Shown in pieces: positions 10,107 through 20,576 of a stretch of DNA of 64,000 bases. Origin of the DNA: Neurospora crassa OR74A (taxonomy: Eukaryota > Ascomycota > Sordariomycetes > Sordariales > Sordariaceae); NCBI RefSeq assembly GCF_000182925.2, contig NC_026502.1, positions 310,001 to 374,000 on the forward strand, given 5' to 3'. Position 1 is the stretch's first letter. Every line of letters starts with the position of its first letter. The notes beneath the pieces were generated by a model, which was given only the letters and a program-made list of their open reading frames with translations, did no database searches and was not told the origin of the DNA. The position numbers and the translations under genes are program-made.

Positions 10107-11638
10107 ATGGCGTCCAACTCTACCCTTGCGGGCAATGGTTATAAGCCCAGATATATCGATGTAAGTCACTCGGTCACCAAATAATGTTTGCTTCGGTGAT
10201 CATCAACATCAAAAGAAATACATGTCCATCAAAACACCCACTAACTGACATCAATGTGACACAAAAGATCGGAATCAACCTCGCCGACCCCATCTTCCGC
10301 GGCCACTACCACGGCAAGCCGCGCCACCCCGATGACCTCGCCGGCGTCGTCCAGCGCGCCATCGACGTAGGCTGTACCAAGCTCATCGTCACCGGCTCCA
10401 GCTTCAAGTCCTCGCGCGACGCCCTCAAGATCGCCCAACAGTTCCCTCACCACGTCTACACAACAGCCGGCATCCACCCCTGTTCGTCCTCCATCTTTTC
10501 CACCTCGCACCACATGCACCATGACGAATCCGGCTCCGAGTCTGAACAATCTCCTGCTGCCCCAGAAACAGAAACAGCAGCCGACTCGGCCTCCACCCCG
10601 ATCCCCATCTGCGCCGACCCCGACCCTGACGCCCCACAACCCGAAGACCCTTCTCTAATCGACCACGTCCGCACCCCACAACTCATCGCCTCCCTCTCGG
10701 ACCTCATCGACTCCAACCGTTCTCCAAAGGGGGGACTCATTGCCTTTGGCGAGTTCGGCCTCGACTACGACCGCCTCCACTACTGCTCGCGCACCATCCA
10801 ACTACATTCCTTCCGGGCCCAACTTTCTCTCGCCGCCTCTCTCACCCCGCAACTACCCCTTTTCCTACACTCGCGCGCCGCCCACCGGGACTTTGTCGAC
10901 TGTCTCAAGGAAGCCTTTGGTCCGAACCTCGAGCGACTAGAAAAGGGCGGGGTGGTGCATTCCTTCACTGGCACGCTGGAAGAGATGCAAGAGCTTATGG
11001 ATTTGGGACTCTTTATTGGTGTGAACGGGTGTAGTTTCAAGACGGATGAAAACTGTGCGGTTGTCAAGCAGATTAGGTTGGACAGAATCATGTTGGAGAC
11101 GGATGGGCCGTGGTGTGAGGTCCGGGGCGGACATGAGGGGTGGAAGTACTTGGTGAAGTATCATGCGAGGGAGAGGGAGGTTAGGGAGAAGGCTGAAGAA
11201 GAGGCGAGGAAAAAGAAGGAGGAAGAAGAGGAAGCAGCAAAGGCCCTCGCAGACGTTTCTATCAATGGTAATGGGACTGAAGTGGAAGTCGGGAACGGCG
11301 GTACCCCGGACATCAGCGGGACCTCCACACCCAACAACCCCAGTGGCCAACAACAACAACAGCCGGGTCAAAAACGCGAACGGCGCAAGAAGCAACCCCA
11401 GCCGCCTCCACAGCCAAAGAAGAACAAGAACGCAAAGAAAGAATCGGACGTGCCTGAGCGGTTCAAGGTCGTCAAGAAGGAGAAATGGGAAGAAGGGGCT
11501 ATGGTCAAGGGTCGCAATGAGCCGTGCACGATTGAGCGGATTGCGATTATTGTGGCGGAGATCAAGGGCATCTCGGTGGAGGAGGTATGCGAGGCTGCTT
11601 GGAGGAATACTGTCAAGGTGTTCGGGTTGGAGGAGTGA
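10107..11638 (+). CDS. TatD family metal-dependent DNase (TATDN1-like)
   Basis: Two exons, 10107-10160 and 10268-11638, separated by a 107-nt intron with a GTAAGT donor; the ATG sits in a CAACCATGGCG context. The product is 474 aa. Exon 1 ends at R-Y-I-D and exon 2 continues I-G-I-N-L-A-D-P-I-F-R-G, the conserved TATDN1 N-terminus. Downstream motifs are F-G-E-F-G-L-D-Y-D-R, L-F-L-H-S-R-A-A-H, V-V-H-S-F-T-G and M-L-E-T-D-G-P-W, which carry the metal-binding Glu, His and Asp residues of the TIM barrel. Two features exceed the family norm of about 300 aa: an acidic Ser/Pro/Asp insertion after the G-I-H-P-C loop (about residues 95-150) and a long Lys/Glu/Gln-rich insertion (about residues 325-425) before the final conserved helix. 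Likely a 3'-5' DNase; yeast Tat-D has been linked to apoptotic DNA degradation and repair. Confidence 0.93.
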
Positions 11639-12045
11639 GTGAGAGGATGGAGACGACATGAAGAGATTGGGGAGAAACTACTGTAAAAGGTAGAAGGTAA
11701 AGGAGTTGGGGCGTTGTTTTCGAGTTAGGTATATCAATCTGATGAATGCCCGAAAAGAAGGTCATATTTCGACGATAAACCTATCATGATTTGAAATGGC
11801 AGGTAACCATGTCCCTAGTTGATAAAAAAAAAAAAAAACCGTACAATACCATAGACGCTGCCTCCCACTTTGCGGATGCTAGTTCTGTAATGAAGGACAG
11901 GATGCTATTCCCAACGCCAAACGCCACTTGCTACTGCTACTGTACCCGGACACATGATGTAGTATAACATAAACCCCCTTTTCATAACCCTAACCCTCCT
12001 TTTACCTAGACTCCGTCCTCAGTCTTCCCCTCCTCCTCTCTTACC
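11639..12045. other. Short convergent intergenic region
   Basis: About 400 bases between the stop codons of the TatD gene (+) and the CHL4-like gene (-). It holds an A15 tract at 11824-11838 and a short CCCTAACCCT near 11985, and presumably both 3' untranslated regions. No gene is seen. Confidence 0.5.
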
Positions 12046-13839
12046 TCAAAGTCCACTCCCCTTATTCCCCCTAATCCTCCCCTCCCTAACCTTTCCAACA
12101 GTAACGCCCTCTTCCCCAGTCAACCACCCCGGCATTCTCTCTCCATCCACAATTCCCGCCTCAACCAGCTGTCTGATGCCCGCAAAAACGTGCGAGCCGT
12201 GGAAGGTTAGTTTGACGTTTGGTCGCCATTCCTCTCTTTCTTTCCCGGCCGCTTCTGCTGCTGTGCCATTAGAGCTACTGGACCCAGACCTCCTATCACC
12301 GGGGGTATCTTTGTCTCGTTCTTTGTCTCTTTCTCTGTCTCGTTCGTTTTCTCTTCCTCTTTCTTTTTCTCTGTCCCTGTCCCTGTCTCTTTCTCTTTCT
12401 CTGTCTCTTTCTCGGGACGACGAAGAGGAAGAAGAAGATGATGATGATGAAGAAGAGGAAGAAGAATGGGTGGAAGAAGAAGGAAACTCGTCTTCGAGAA
12501 TGATATCCACCCTCTCCACACCTTTCCCGTCTCCCACGCGTGCAGTCTCGGCGAACCTCGCTTTCGCCACTAGCTTTCTCCTTTTCTGTTCTCTCTCTTC
12601 CCTCTTTGCGCCAGCCGACAACGACGGCGGGTCCAACCTCTTCTTCTTTCTCCCAGCAGCTGAATTATGTTCCTCCTTGTCACCCTCCCCCTCCTCCTCT
12701 TCAGAAAGCGGAGGCGAAGGAAGCACCGTATCAAGCGGCGTCTCCCTGTTGCCTCTTTTCCCCTTTCCCTTGTCGCGCATCTCATCAGCGTAGATACTCC
12801 AACCCCCGCCCGCTGCTCCTTGCCTGGTATTTGCGCCGCCGCGGCGGTCCAGAAGCTCGTTGAGGTTGCGCGTCGCTAAGCTGGTTGGCTTCAAGCAGAA
12901 GCGTTGGCGGGGACGGGACAAAGCGGCGGGGATGCCAACTAGCAGCAAGTGCTGGAGGGATTTGGCTTCGCCGGCTGTGGTGTTGATCCCTGTCGTCTTT
13001 GTGGCTGCCGAGGAAGGGCCGGCGGCAGGGGCGGAGCCGGAGAGGAGTTGGGGTTTGGAGATGTAGATGTAGGGAGAGGCGTCGGGAAAGGCAATGTAGA
13101 CGGTGCGGGAGGTGTCAAAGGTGGTTGTTGCTGCTTTACGGCTGGTTTTGGAGGAGCCGGACTGGAGACCGAGGCTGGTGTTGTAAGGGGAGTCGAGGAT
13201 GAAAATGCGCAGGATCGACAGAGGTAAAGTCCGGTGGCGGTCAAAGTTGTAATGCGCCTTGACGTCCGGCGGTACCTGGGCTTGGAGGTTCTTGAGAAAC
13301 GTAGAAGGGTGAAACCGCGGGATAACGAGCGATTCTTTGTCGACTTCCGGCTGTTGGTCCTCCTCTTCTTCGTTCGTGGATAATGGTTTCAAGGGCATAA
13401 TGCGATATGCTGCCCACTTCTGTGACGTGGGGTGATCATAAAGGTACTGAATATCTGCCATAGCAAGCTGATACAGCGTCAGACCATGGCGCCAATCCCC
13501 CTCCATAATCCTGTCAATCACCTCCCGCTTAGATCCCTTGCGCGATTGTAAAGTTGTGTAGAGCTCCTGCAATGCTTCGAGCGAGCGCGCGGGTGGGTGG
13601 AAGTCGTCAGCATATTCATCTTCGTCATCGTCTTCGTCGTCGTCGTACTCGGAGGAGGAGGGTGGGCGGAGGTAGGGAGCCGCTAGGGCGAGATTGCGCT
13701 CGTCGAGCCAGTCGAGTGCGAGGGTGAGGAGTGAAGCGCGCGACAGCCGATTGAGGATCTTGAAGACGGCTGGGTTGGAGGGGTCAACGCGTAAGGAGGA
13801 CGGCAGTCGCGCGGTGGTGGGGATGGAAATGGGCGCCAT
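12046..13839 (-). CDS. chl4: CHL4/Mis15/CENP-N family kinetochore protein
   Basis: One uninterrupted frame of 597 aa starting M-A-P-I-S-I-P. The N-terminus (about residues 9-60: L-P-S-S-L-R-V, then K-I-L-N-R-L-S-R-A-S-L-L, then L-D-W-L) is the conserved start of CHL4/CENP-N proteins. An acidic loop (about 65-80) is followed by the conserved G-L-T-L-Y-Q-L-A-M-A-D and P-L-S-I-L-R-I segments. Family members belong to the inner kinetochore CCAN and recognise CENP-A nucleosomes. Between about residues 440 and 540 lies an unusual tract: a run of about 18 serines, then alternating Arg/Glu/Asp/Lys dipeptides encoded by a CT-rich tract (12313-12475 on the plus strand). The C-terminus after it returns to conserved-looking sequence. 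The upstream in-frame Met at 14124 is not preferred because the region before 13839 looks non-coding. Confidence 0.87.
   Translation of the reverse strand: MAPISIPTTARLPSSLRVDPSNPAVFKILNRLSRASLLTLALDWLDERNLALAAPYLRPPSSSEYDDDEDDDEDEYADDFHPPARSLEALQELYTTLQSRKGSKREVIDRIMEGDWRHGLTLYQLAMADIQYLYDHPTSQKWAAYRIMPLKPLSTNEEEEDQQPEVDKESLVIPRFHPSTFLKNLQAQVPPDVKAHYNFDRHRTLPLSILRIFILDSPYNTSLGLQSGSSKTSRKAATTTFDTSRTVYIAFPDASPYIYISKPQLLSGSAPAAGPSSAATKTTGINTTAGEAKSLQHLLLVGIPAALSRPRQRFCLKPTSLATRNLNELLDRRGGANTRQGAAGGGWSIYADEMRDKGKGKRGNRETPLDTVLPSPPLSEEEEGEGDKEEHNSAAGRKKKRLDPPSLSAGAKREEREQKRRKLVAKARFAETARVGDGKGVERVDIILEDEFPSSSTHSSSSSSSSSSSSSSSSSRERDRERERDRDRDREKERGRENERDRERDKERDKDTPGDRRSGSSSSNGTAAEAAGKEREEWRPNVKLTFHGSHVFAGIRQLVEAGIVDGERMPGWLTGEEGVTVGKVREGRIRGNKGSGL
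12313..12475. repeat. Low-complexity CT-rich tract and Ser-codon run inside the CHL4-like gene
   Basis: On the plus strand this is a CTCTTT/CTGTCT-type pyrimidine tract followed by GAAGAAGATGATG-type triplets. On the coding strand it gives a polyserine run and an Arg/Glu/Asp/Lys dipeptide region. Such tracts expand and contract readily, so length polymorphism between strains is expected. Confidence 0.8.
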
Positions 13840-16800
13840 TCTGCGATTGGGTTGGGGTTCATGGATTGATGGCCCCCTCCTCCCTCCTCGTTGCGTTTGT
13901 TGTTTACTGAGTAGTTTGTGTGGATGTCGCGTGTTTGGGTTCGGATGGCCTCGCTTAGATTGAATGGTCGGGGTCCGTGGCTTGGCAGTTCGCGGGCGCT
14001 GGTGGATTTGTGGACCGGGCTTGGCCGACCGGGACGGGTTGTCGAGTTCGGGATGGACTCGATGTGACCGTGTTGGCCCACATGTGCCGTGCTGAAGCGT
14101 CTCCGGATCGACGCCGGTCAACAAAGCCGCAGCATCGGCTGGCCCGTGCGCTCAACGTCCGAGATCCAGGTACGTACCCCCGGCTAGTGGGGACTCCCAC
14201 CACATACTGCATAGCATGTATCACAGCACTGTATCCCGCCGGAGACCCGCCGAGTCCGCTTTCATCGCCGTTCTCATCCCATCTCCAATTCTCGCCTTCA
14301 TCGTCCCCCCTTCGATTTCAGTTGCTGGCAACTGGCAGCTGGCAGCAAGCTGTCTGGTAGTTCCTTGTTAGGGTTGACACTCCGCCACGCGTCTCGACCA
14401 CCATAGCCAGGGCCAGCCAAGAATACACGGTACAAGCCGTCGCGAAAATGTCATTGACTCTTCAAGATCATCTCACCTTTTGGCCTCCATGGCCGGTTAT
14501 CTAACATCTACTCATGAATTGCTCTCCACGCCCGGCCAACCGTTCGCTTCGCTAAGACGCCGGAATAGGATTGGAATCGGCATGAAGCCTCAGCTTTGTT
14601 GTTCCTTTGTCCTCCTCCTCCTCCTCCGGCTCGATGGAGCTTCCAGCGCCGGTGATGCCCGCTTGTGCCTGTTCCTCATAAAACCCTGAAACAGGAGCTG
14701 GAATAACGGCAACTCCACAGCAATCGTCGATCGCTTGGAAGTCTCTGATCCAAAGTTTATCTCGGGCGCAGTGCCAAGTCTGGTCAAGCAAAAGAGGTCT
14801 GACCTATAGAATGCCGCCGATTGCGGACTGTGATTTTCACTGTTTAAGCCGGATGCCGGTCACCGACGTCAACGACAGCGAGTTTGTGATCTCATACACT
14901 ACCTACGATGTAAGTACAGTAGGAAGAGGAGGGACGATAGGATTGTCTGTTTTCGTTGCTGATAAATCGGACCCTTTTGATGTTACAGCGGTCAAGGCAG
15001 TCTTACTGCGATTACTGATACCGCTTACCGGCTATGCATGTTGGCATTGAATTCAATCGAACCATCAAGGGATCCTTTTGTGCTTTTGTGAGTTAGCTCT
15101 GGGCAGCATCGTCAGGGTTCACGACGTCCCTCATTGGATTATTAATACAGGCCTGACATGTGAATGGTCCGCCCTTCAGAAGGCCCGTGGGAAATCGGAG
15201 GCTCTCACTCGCCAATTCGTCCTAATGCATCGTCGTGCAGATCTGGGGTGTCATTGTTCGTGGGAACGGCCTCTTTTCTTCTTCAGGGCCTGTCACGGTG
15301 TGCTAGGGGCACAATGGAGCATCAGAAGAACACATAGCATGGGGAAGCCTTAAGAAGAAGAAACCCCTCCTGGCGGGGCGGGACCTGAGTTCGGATCTTG
15401 ATCTGTTTTGGATCCGAGAGGAAGACGCTTGTGCGGTCAAGGGGTTAAGACGATTACTAACCAAAGTGATGCAGCGAGACGAAGGGTTGGACACGAGGGA
15501 ATTACATATGTAGAAGAACACGACCGAAACGATGGCCCGGCAAGGTTATAACGACCGAATGATAGGCATTACTGGCGTCGAAGTTGGTGAAAGAAGAGGT
15601 CAACATTTCTTTGTTGCCTCGGAGTTAACATCTCATTCGGTCGTGCGGCGCAACTGAAAGGGGAAGCACCGAGACCTTGAACCTAGTGCACCGTTGGCGA
15701 AACCAAAGACAGCCCGGCGCAAAATGGGGTTTGAATAGGAAGAGAGTGAAGCGGAATGTCAGACCCTTTGAAACTGACACGAAGGGCGCAGCCTAACTAC
15801 TCGCTCTACCCAAGACATCAACGTTGATTATTCAGTTCCTACTGCGGTAAACCCGACTTTGTGATCAAAATGAAAACCCCGCCAGCCATGGCGTCCTCTG
15901 CCGTGATTGGTGTCTTTGTTCTTGGTAGTATTCGGTACCGTGAGGAGCAAGAGGGTTGCGGAGAGGGCAGCGTGGGAGGCCGGAGGACACTGCCGTGCTC
16001 ATTCATTCGGTGATATGGATGAGAGTGAGAGTGGTGAGAATTGTGTGGTGGTGGTGGTTTTACTTCCACGTTGGGGGGCAATTTTGCGCCGTTTACCGCC
16101 CACACCTGAACCCTACTACAGTAGGTCGGCCCATGTTGGGTTAGCATGATCGATGGGAGTGCAGGGGTAGGGCAGTGCATGAGGTGGTGAGCGCAAAGAG
16201 CGTGGGATGGGATGGCCTCTGACTAATCGCACAGTGAAAGGACCCCGCCGGCCCCATCCCACTAAAGAGTCCAACCAGTCATCATGGCCGATGTGGCCGC
16301 TCCTCGCTTTCTCGACTTTTCCACTTTCAAGTTCCATTCCCGGTTCCGTCTTCAACGACACACACACACTTTCTTCACACAAACACTCGGACCCTGACTG
16401 AACACTGAGCAACTGAACATCATAATCAACACCATCGCAATACATCGTTGCTTTTTAGAAAAAGTATGATTCGGGTGGCATTTGTGTGTTTTCTTGCAAT
16501 CAAACCTCTCTCGTCCCCCCATCTTCGTGCCCGTCGCCGTCGTTGACCATACCTTGCAAATTTCCCTCCGCCGACGACGGCCCCCTCCAGTTCCAACCCT
16601 GGCCAACCTTGGAGCCTACATCTGACGATAAACCGTACCGGCCAAATACATATCAATAGTATCACGCCGCTGACTCGCTGGAAACAACGGTACATACTGC
16701 CGAATCATTCGACCCCGTTCAAGAACAAACCCACTTGTCTCGACCAGGAGTCGCGGCTCAGGGCTTCGTCCAAGGCTCCAGTCTCAATATCTCCGACTGG

Positions 16801-17241
16801 GACCGGACCCCATTCGAGTCCCATTCGACTCCAGTTGTCCGGTTCTCGAGAGGCTCCAGTTTGAGAGGCTCCAGTGCCCCGCCCCCGTGGTGCTCCTCCA
16901 GTCATCAGCTCCAGCGCTCCCGGCCCCCCCGTCGCTGCCCCTGCGTTGGTCTCCTCGCACGCTTAGTTTCCATCCCGTCCAACTCAGTTAAACATTTACC
17001 ATCCCGGTGCCATCCTCTCCTCCCAAAATCTACCCTTCTTTCTCGACTACACACCAGAACAACCAAGGAAGGTCAATCGACTGCATATCCCCGACACTAC
17101 TCCAGCACTCGCCTGGCAAGGCGCGCCAGCGTTGTGACGTTCACACCGTCTACACTTTAGAAAGAGAAGGAAGAACTTGGTTATCAAGGGCGCTCTGAGA
17201 AATACCACTCGACCGACAACACCACACAAACCATCGTCAAA
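13840..17241. other. Large divergent intergenic region upstream of CHL4-like gene and cys-3
   Basis: 3.4 kb without a supported gene. Open frames up to 141 codons (for example 16735-17160 +) lack domains or coding bias. The interval from about 16700 to 17241 is pyrimidine-rich and probably includes the 5' untranslated leader of the long cys-3 transcript. No RNA gene or mobile element was recognised. Confidence 0.45.
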
Positions 17242-19095
17242 ATGGCCGGCAGTCGCATCAACTTCACCAACTATCTGCGCAACCTGAATGTGCAGGAGCC
17301 GCAGGTCGAGGAGTATGTGGCTCCCAATGACGAGGAGCTTGCGCTATTTACCAACACCAACTTCTTTGACTACGAGACGGGCCAGAACACCGACTACCAG
17401 GCGCCGCCTGTCAAGCCCGATGCTGTCGTCGCTCCTACTCCCGTCGAGACTGCGGCGACATCGCCCGAGGTGCCGACCGATGCCTTCATGACCGAATTCC
17501 TGTCGGGCCTCGACCAGGGCTTGGAATTTGCTGCTCCTGCAGGTTAGTGTTTTTGCGACTTTGTCAAATTCTTATGTCTGTCTGTTTCTATCCCTTTATG
17601 GTATGGTTGTGTCTGGGATATCTTTGTGTTTCCTCAGTTGTCATGTTTGTTTCACTTTGCCTGTTTCCCACCTTTGAAAGACCCCTACATCTTGCGGTGG
17701 GAGGTACCGGCGAGGATGCATGGCGGAATGCTGCACACAAGGGGCAAGTGTCCTGTGAAGAGAAGGCAAAACAGAAAGTGATGCGACGGCGGTGGTGGTA
17801 CCCGGACGACCCCGGACGGCTTGGGTCGGGAAGGAGGCAGATGAACACCATCAGGGCCATCCACCGCGACTTCTATTAGCTGCAGTCAGCTGCATTCGCC
17901 AGAGAGCACCCTTCTCCTTATCGGGAATCCGGCAGCGTGTTCGTCACCCCCACTCTTTTCCGTCCATTCCCACATGGTCCGGACCGTTTCTTGATTGGAA
18001 GCGTGTCTAGAGAAACAGAGGTCGAGGTACCTGGCAATGATGGTCCTGGTTGTATGTGGTCGGTGGTGGGAGTGCCGAAAATGGGGCTGACAAATGACAA
18101 CGCTCCCCGAGAATGGTGTCATTTCTCGTGACTTTGGGGGGATTGCACCATCGACGAGGGGTGATCAACAATGGCCGATGCCAACCACCTTACCCGTCTT
18201 GGTTACTACGCAGTCTCCCCCCAGTCTGCGCCTCCCGTTTCCATGTCGACGGCATTCGGATATTGTCGTTCGCGAACTTTCTGGCTTTTCTTCTCTTCAT
18301 TTCCCTGTCTTGTATATCAGATTGTGTCATCCTGTGGTGCAAAACAAGCTTTCTGTATGGAGCGGCTCCGCTGACCATGGCACAATGTCTTCAGCCGACT
18401 TCAACTTTGGCGACTTCACCACCACCTACACCTCGCCCACCATCCCGGCCTACCCAGACACTCTAGGCCAGCTCCAGCCCATTCAGCCCAACCCACAAGC
18501 CGCCTACCCTCCGGTCTCGCAGCACCATGCGTCTCATCACGTTCAGCATCCCCACCAGCCCGGCTATGTCCTTTCCAACCCTCCCCAGCTAAGCGGCAAC
18601 AAGCGCAAGGCTAGCGATGCCATGTCTGTCCCCCCCACTCCCGGCGCTCGCGTCATGAGCTTCGAGGAGGCCTCTCGCCTTGCCGCCGAGGAAGACAAGC
18701 GAAAGCGCAACACCGCAGCTAGCGCCCGGTTCCGCATCAAGAAGAAGCAGCGCGAGCAGGCGCTCGAAAAGTCGGCCAAGGAGATGAGCGAGAAGGTCAC
18801 CCAACTTGAGGGACGCATCCAGGCTCTCGAGACGGAGAACAAGTGGCTCAAGGGCCTCGTCACGGAGAAGCACGGCAGCAAGGAGGACATTCTCAAGCTT
18901 CTCCGCGAGTTCTCAGCCCACGCTGCCAAGGTTTCCAAGGATGCTGCTGCGGCCGCGGCTGACAAGGCTGAGGCTGCCGCTGACAAGGCTGATGCTGAAC
19001 GCGCCAGGGAAGAGAGCTCCTTCTGTGTCTCCACCTCTTCTCCCAGTTCCGATGAATCCGTCGACACGGACAACAAAAAGAGGAGGAAGGACTAA
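17242..19095 (+). CDS. cys-3: CYS-3 bZIP sulfur regulator, long two-exon form (333 aa)
   Basis: Exon 1 is 17242-17542 and exon 2 is 18395-19095; the phases match (G|CC gives Ala), for a total of 333 aa. The exon-1 ATG has an excellent context (TCAAAATGGCC), strong C/G third-position bias and an acidic, Phe-rich 100-aa N-terminus resembling the start of MetR-type regulators and a plausible activation domain. The intron is 852 nt, unusually long here, with GTTAGT donor, CTGAC branch site near 18371 and CTTCAG acceptor. The bZIP is in exon 2: basic region K-R-K-R-N-T-A-A-S-A-R-F-R followed by a leucine zipper (about residues 210-265 of the long form). Ala-rich and Ser-rich tails follow. CYS-3 activates sulfur-acquisition genes under sulfur limitation. 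Whether the long form is made in vivo is inferred from sequence only. Confidence 0.6.
18113..18122. promoter_or_regulatory. CYS-3 binding-site match (ATGRYRYCAT)
   Basis: The sequence ATGGTGTCAT matches all ten positions of the CYS-3 consensus ATGRYRYCAT. It lies 263 bases before the 236-aa ORF and inside the intron of the long form, fitting autoregulation. By chance about one match per 65 kb is expected, and two others occur in this window (3003-3012 and 41963-41972), so position, not rarity, makes this one credible. Confidence 0.6.
18385..19095 (+). CDS. cys-3: CYS-3 bZIP sulfur regulator, classical form (236 aa)
   Basis: The single-exon frame starting M-S-S-A-D-F-N-F-G has exactly 236 codons, the published CYS-3 length as I recall it. 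The start ATG is 10 bases before the splice acceptor used by the long form, so the two products share all but the N-terminus. The basic region (about residues 110-130) and leucine zipper (about 135-170) bind the palindromic sulfur-control element. CYS-3 positively autoregulates and is degraded under sulfur sufficiency through the SCON-2 F-box system (established knowledge). A perfect consensus site lies about 270 bases upstream at 18113-18122, consistent with a promoter inside the long-form intron. Confidence 0.92.
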   Translation: MSSADFNFGDFTTTYTSPTIPAYPDTLGQLQPIQPNPQAAYPPVSQHHASHHVQHPHQPGYVLSNPPQLSGNKRKASDAMSVPPTPGARVMSFEEASRLAAEEDKRKRNTAASARFRIKKKQREQALEKSAKEMSEKVTQLEGRIQALETENKWLKGLVTEKHGSKEDILKLLREFSAHAAKVSKDAAAAAADKAEAAADKADAERAREESSFCVSTSSPSSDESVDTDNKKRRKD

Positions 19096-19916
19096 GGCCG
19101 AGCTTTCGGTGACGATGACCAGTTAGTTGTGGAGGAAAAGGGGGTTTGTGGTCAGAGGGTTTTTGGCTTAACAGTGGATATACATCATCATACTGTCTGA
19201 GGCGTTTTCGCGTTGCTTTTGCTTCACTTTTTGGTTTTGGCTTTTCATTTTATTTTTTGGTCCTGTGGTCGTTCGTGATGGAAGGAGAGTTGGCGGCAGT
19301 AGTTTTGCTTGCTTCTTCCTCTTTTTCTTATCACGTTCACTCTTATCAGCATTCTGCTCAGCGGTAATCCCGTCTTGGGCTGCATCTGACTTTGGTTGGT
19401 CGGGTGTATTGCGTGCGTGTGCCTGCAGAGGTGCAAATGGGTGGACGGATCGACGGACGGACGAACAGACGGATGGATGGTACGACATGAATGATATGAG
19501 ATATCACAATGGTGGCTACAGGACTCCGGTATAACTATATTCATGGCGGTTACAGGACTCCGACATTGGCGGTTACAGCACTCCCCTCAAACATGAAGAT
19601 CTGAAAGAAAAGATTTTGATGAAACGAGTCATGGAAAAAAGAAGAATACAATGGGTGTGTGATGTGGAAGAGTTTCGTGTTTTGGCTTTAGCTTTTGAAA
19701 TGCGTGATACCATGTTGGATATTGGGAATCTGGACGGGAGTAAGGATGGAACATTCACATTTACAATGAATATACAAGAGAAATGCAAAGTATAGTACAG
19801 GAAACATAAACAACCATGCCATGAAGTCATGAAACCGGGGGTTTAAGTCCCCTAACCCATTGTTTTTATCTCATCAGTTTTTCTTCCTTAAACCCTCTTA
19901 ACACAAATACATACAG
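19096..19916. other. Convergent intergenic region, cys-3 / mitochondrial protein gene
   Basis: 820 bases with no gene. It presumably holds both 3' untranslated regions. A GGAC/GGAT-type imperfect tetranucleotide tract is at about 19441-19482. Confidence 0.5.
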
Positions 19917-20576
19917 TTACATACCCTCCCCATTCACCCTCCCCTCCCGCAAATTCGTCAACCGCAACTGATTCCTCTTTCCCAAGATCCTCAGGGTATT
20001 CTCCCTTTCAATCTCCGTCATCTCGGGCCAATTCGCAATCCGCGAAATCGTTCCATCTTTGTGCACCACCATTGGGCCCAGATTATCCAAGGCAACAGCT
20101 TGTCCGTTGACCGTGACTACCTTTGGTTGTTGATCTGGAGAAACGGGGGTGGCCGTCTCTGGAGAAGGTAAAGGGAGGGGGTTACCGTTGTTTTCGAGCT
20201 TTTGGTGTTCTACGGAGAGGGGGTCGGCGAGGGGGTCGTCGGTTACCTCTTCTGGGCCGAATTGGGTTGGTCGGTGGGGGGGAGTAGTGGTATCGGCGAC
20301 GGAGGCCGTAGGGTGGGTGCTGGATGTGGAAGTGGATGAGGTGCTGCCGGGGATGGGTGACGTGCTTGATGAGCAGCCCGTTGCGGGGTCCGCTTTTGAG
20401 GTAGAAGTAGTATCCATCTTTTTTTGCGCTCTGGAAGTATGAAAGAGCCTTGAGCTGAGAGTCTGGGTAATAGGTACCGGTGGTACTGGTACTCTCTTGG
20501 TGCTGATCTGGGAGGGAAGAGATCGCGTTGAAAATCTGCGCGCTGCTGATGCTGCTGGCCTGAGGAGGCTATACAT
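19917..20576 (-). CDS. Conserved fungal protein, probable mitochondrial
   Basis: One frame of 219 aa from M-Y-S-L-L-R-P. The first 40 residues are rich in Arg, Ser and Ala without acidic residues, a typical mitochondrial presequence. A Ser/Thr/Pro-rich linker (about 50-130) leads to a conserved-looking C-terminal module (about 150-215) with V-T-V-N-G-Q, L-G-P-M-V-V, D-G-T-I-S-R-I-A-N-W and M-T-E-I-E-R-E-N-T. I have seen this ending in many uncharacterised fungal proteins but cannot name a function. The more upstream in-frame Met at 20621 is less likely because the presequence would be buried. The gene is convergent with cys-3. Confidence 0.75.
   Translation of the reverse strand: MYSLLRPAASAARRFSTRSLPSQISTKRVPVPPVPITQTLSSRLFHTSRAQKKMDTTSTSKADPATGCSSSTSPIPGSTSSTSTSSTHPTASVADTTTPPHRPTQFGPEEVTDDPLADPLSVEHQKLENNGNPLPLPSPETATPVSPDQQPKVVTVNGQAVALDNLGPMVVHKDGTISRIANWPEMTEIERENTLRILGKRNQLRLTNLREGRVNGEGM

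Noticed and set aside
12176-12793. 205-codon plus-strand frame opposite the CHL4-like gene
   Set aside because: Low-complexity Ser/Leu/Glu product arising from the CT-rich tract of the real gene on the other strand.
19821-19865. Sequence resembling a tRNA T-arm (GGGGGTTTAAGTCCCC)
   Set aside because: No acceptor, D- or anticodon arms could be paired around it; no tRNA or 5S rRNA gene was found in the window.
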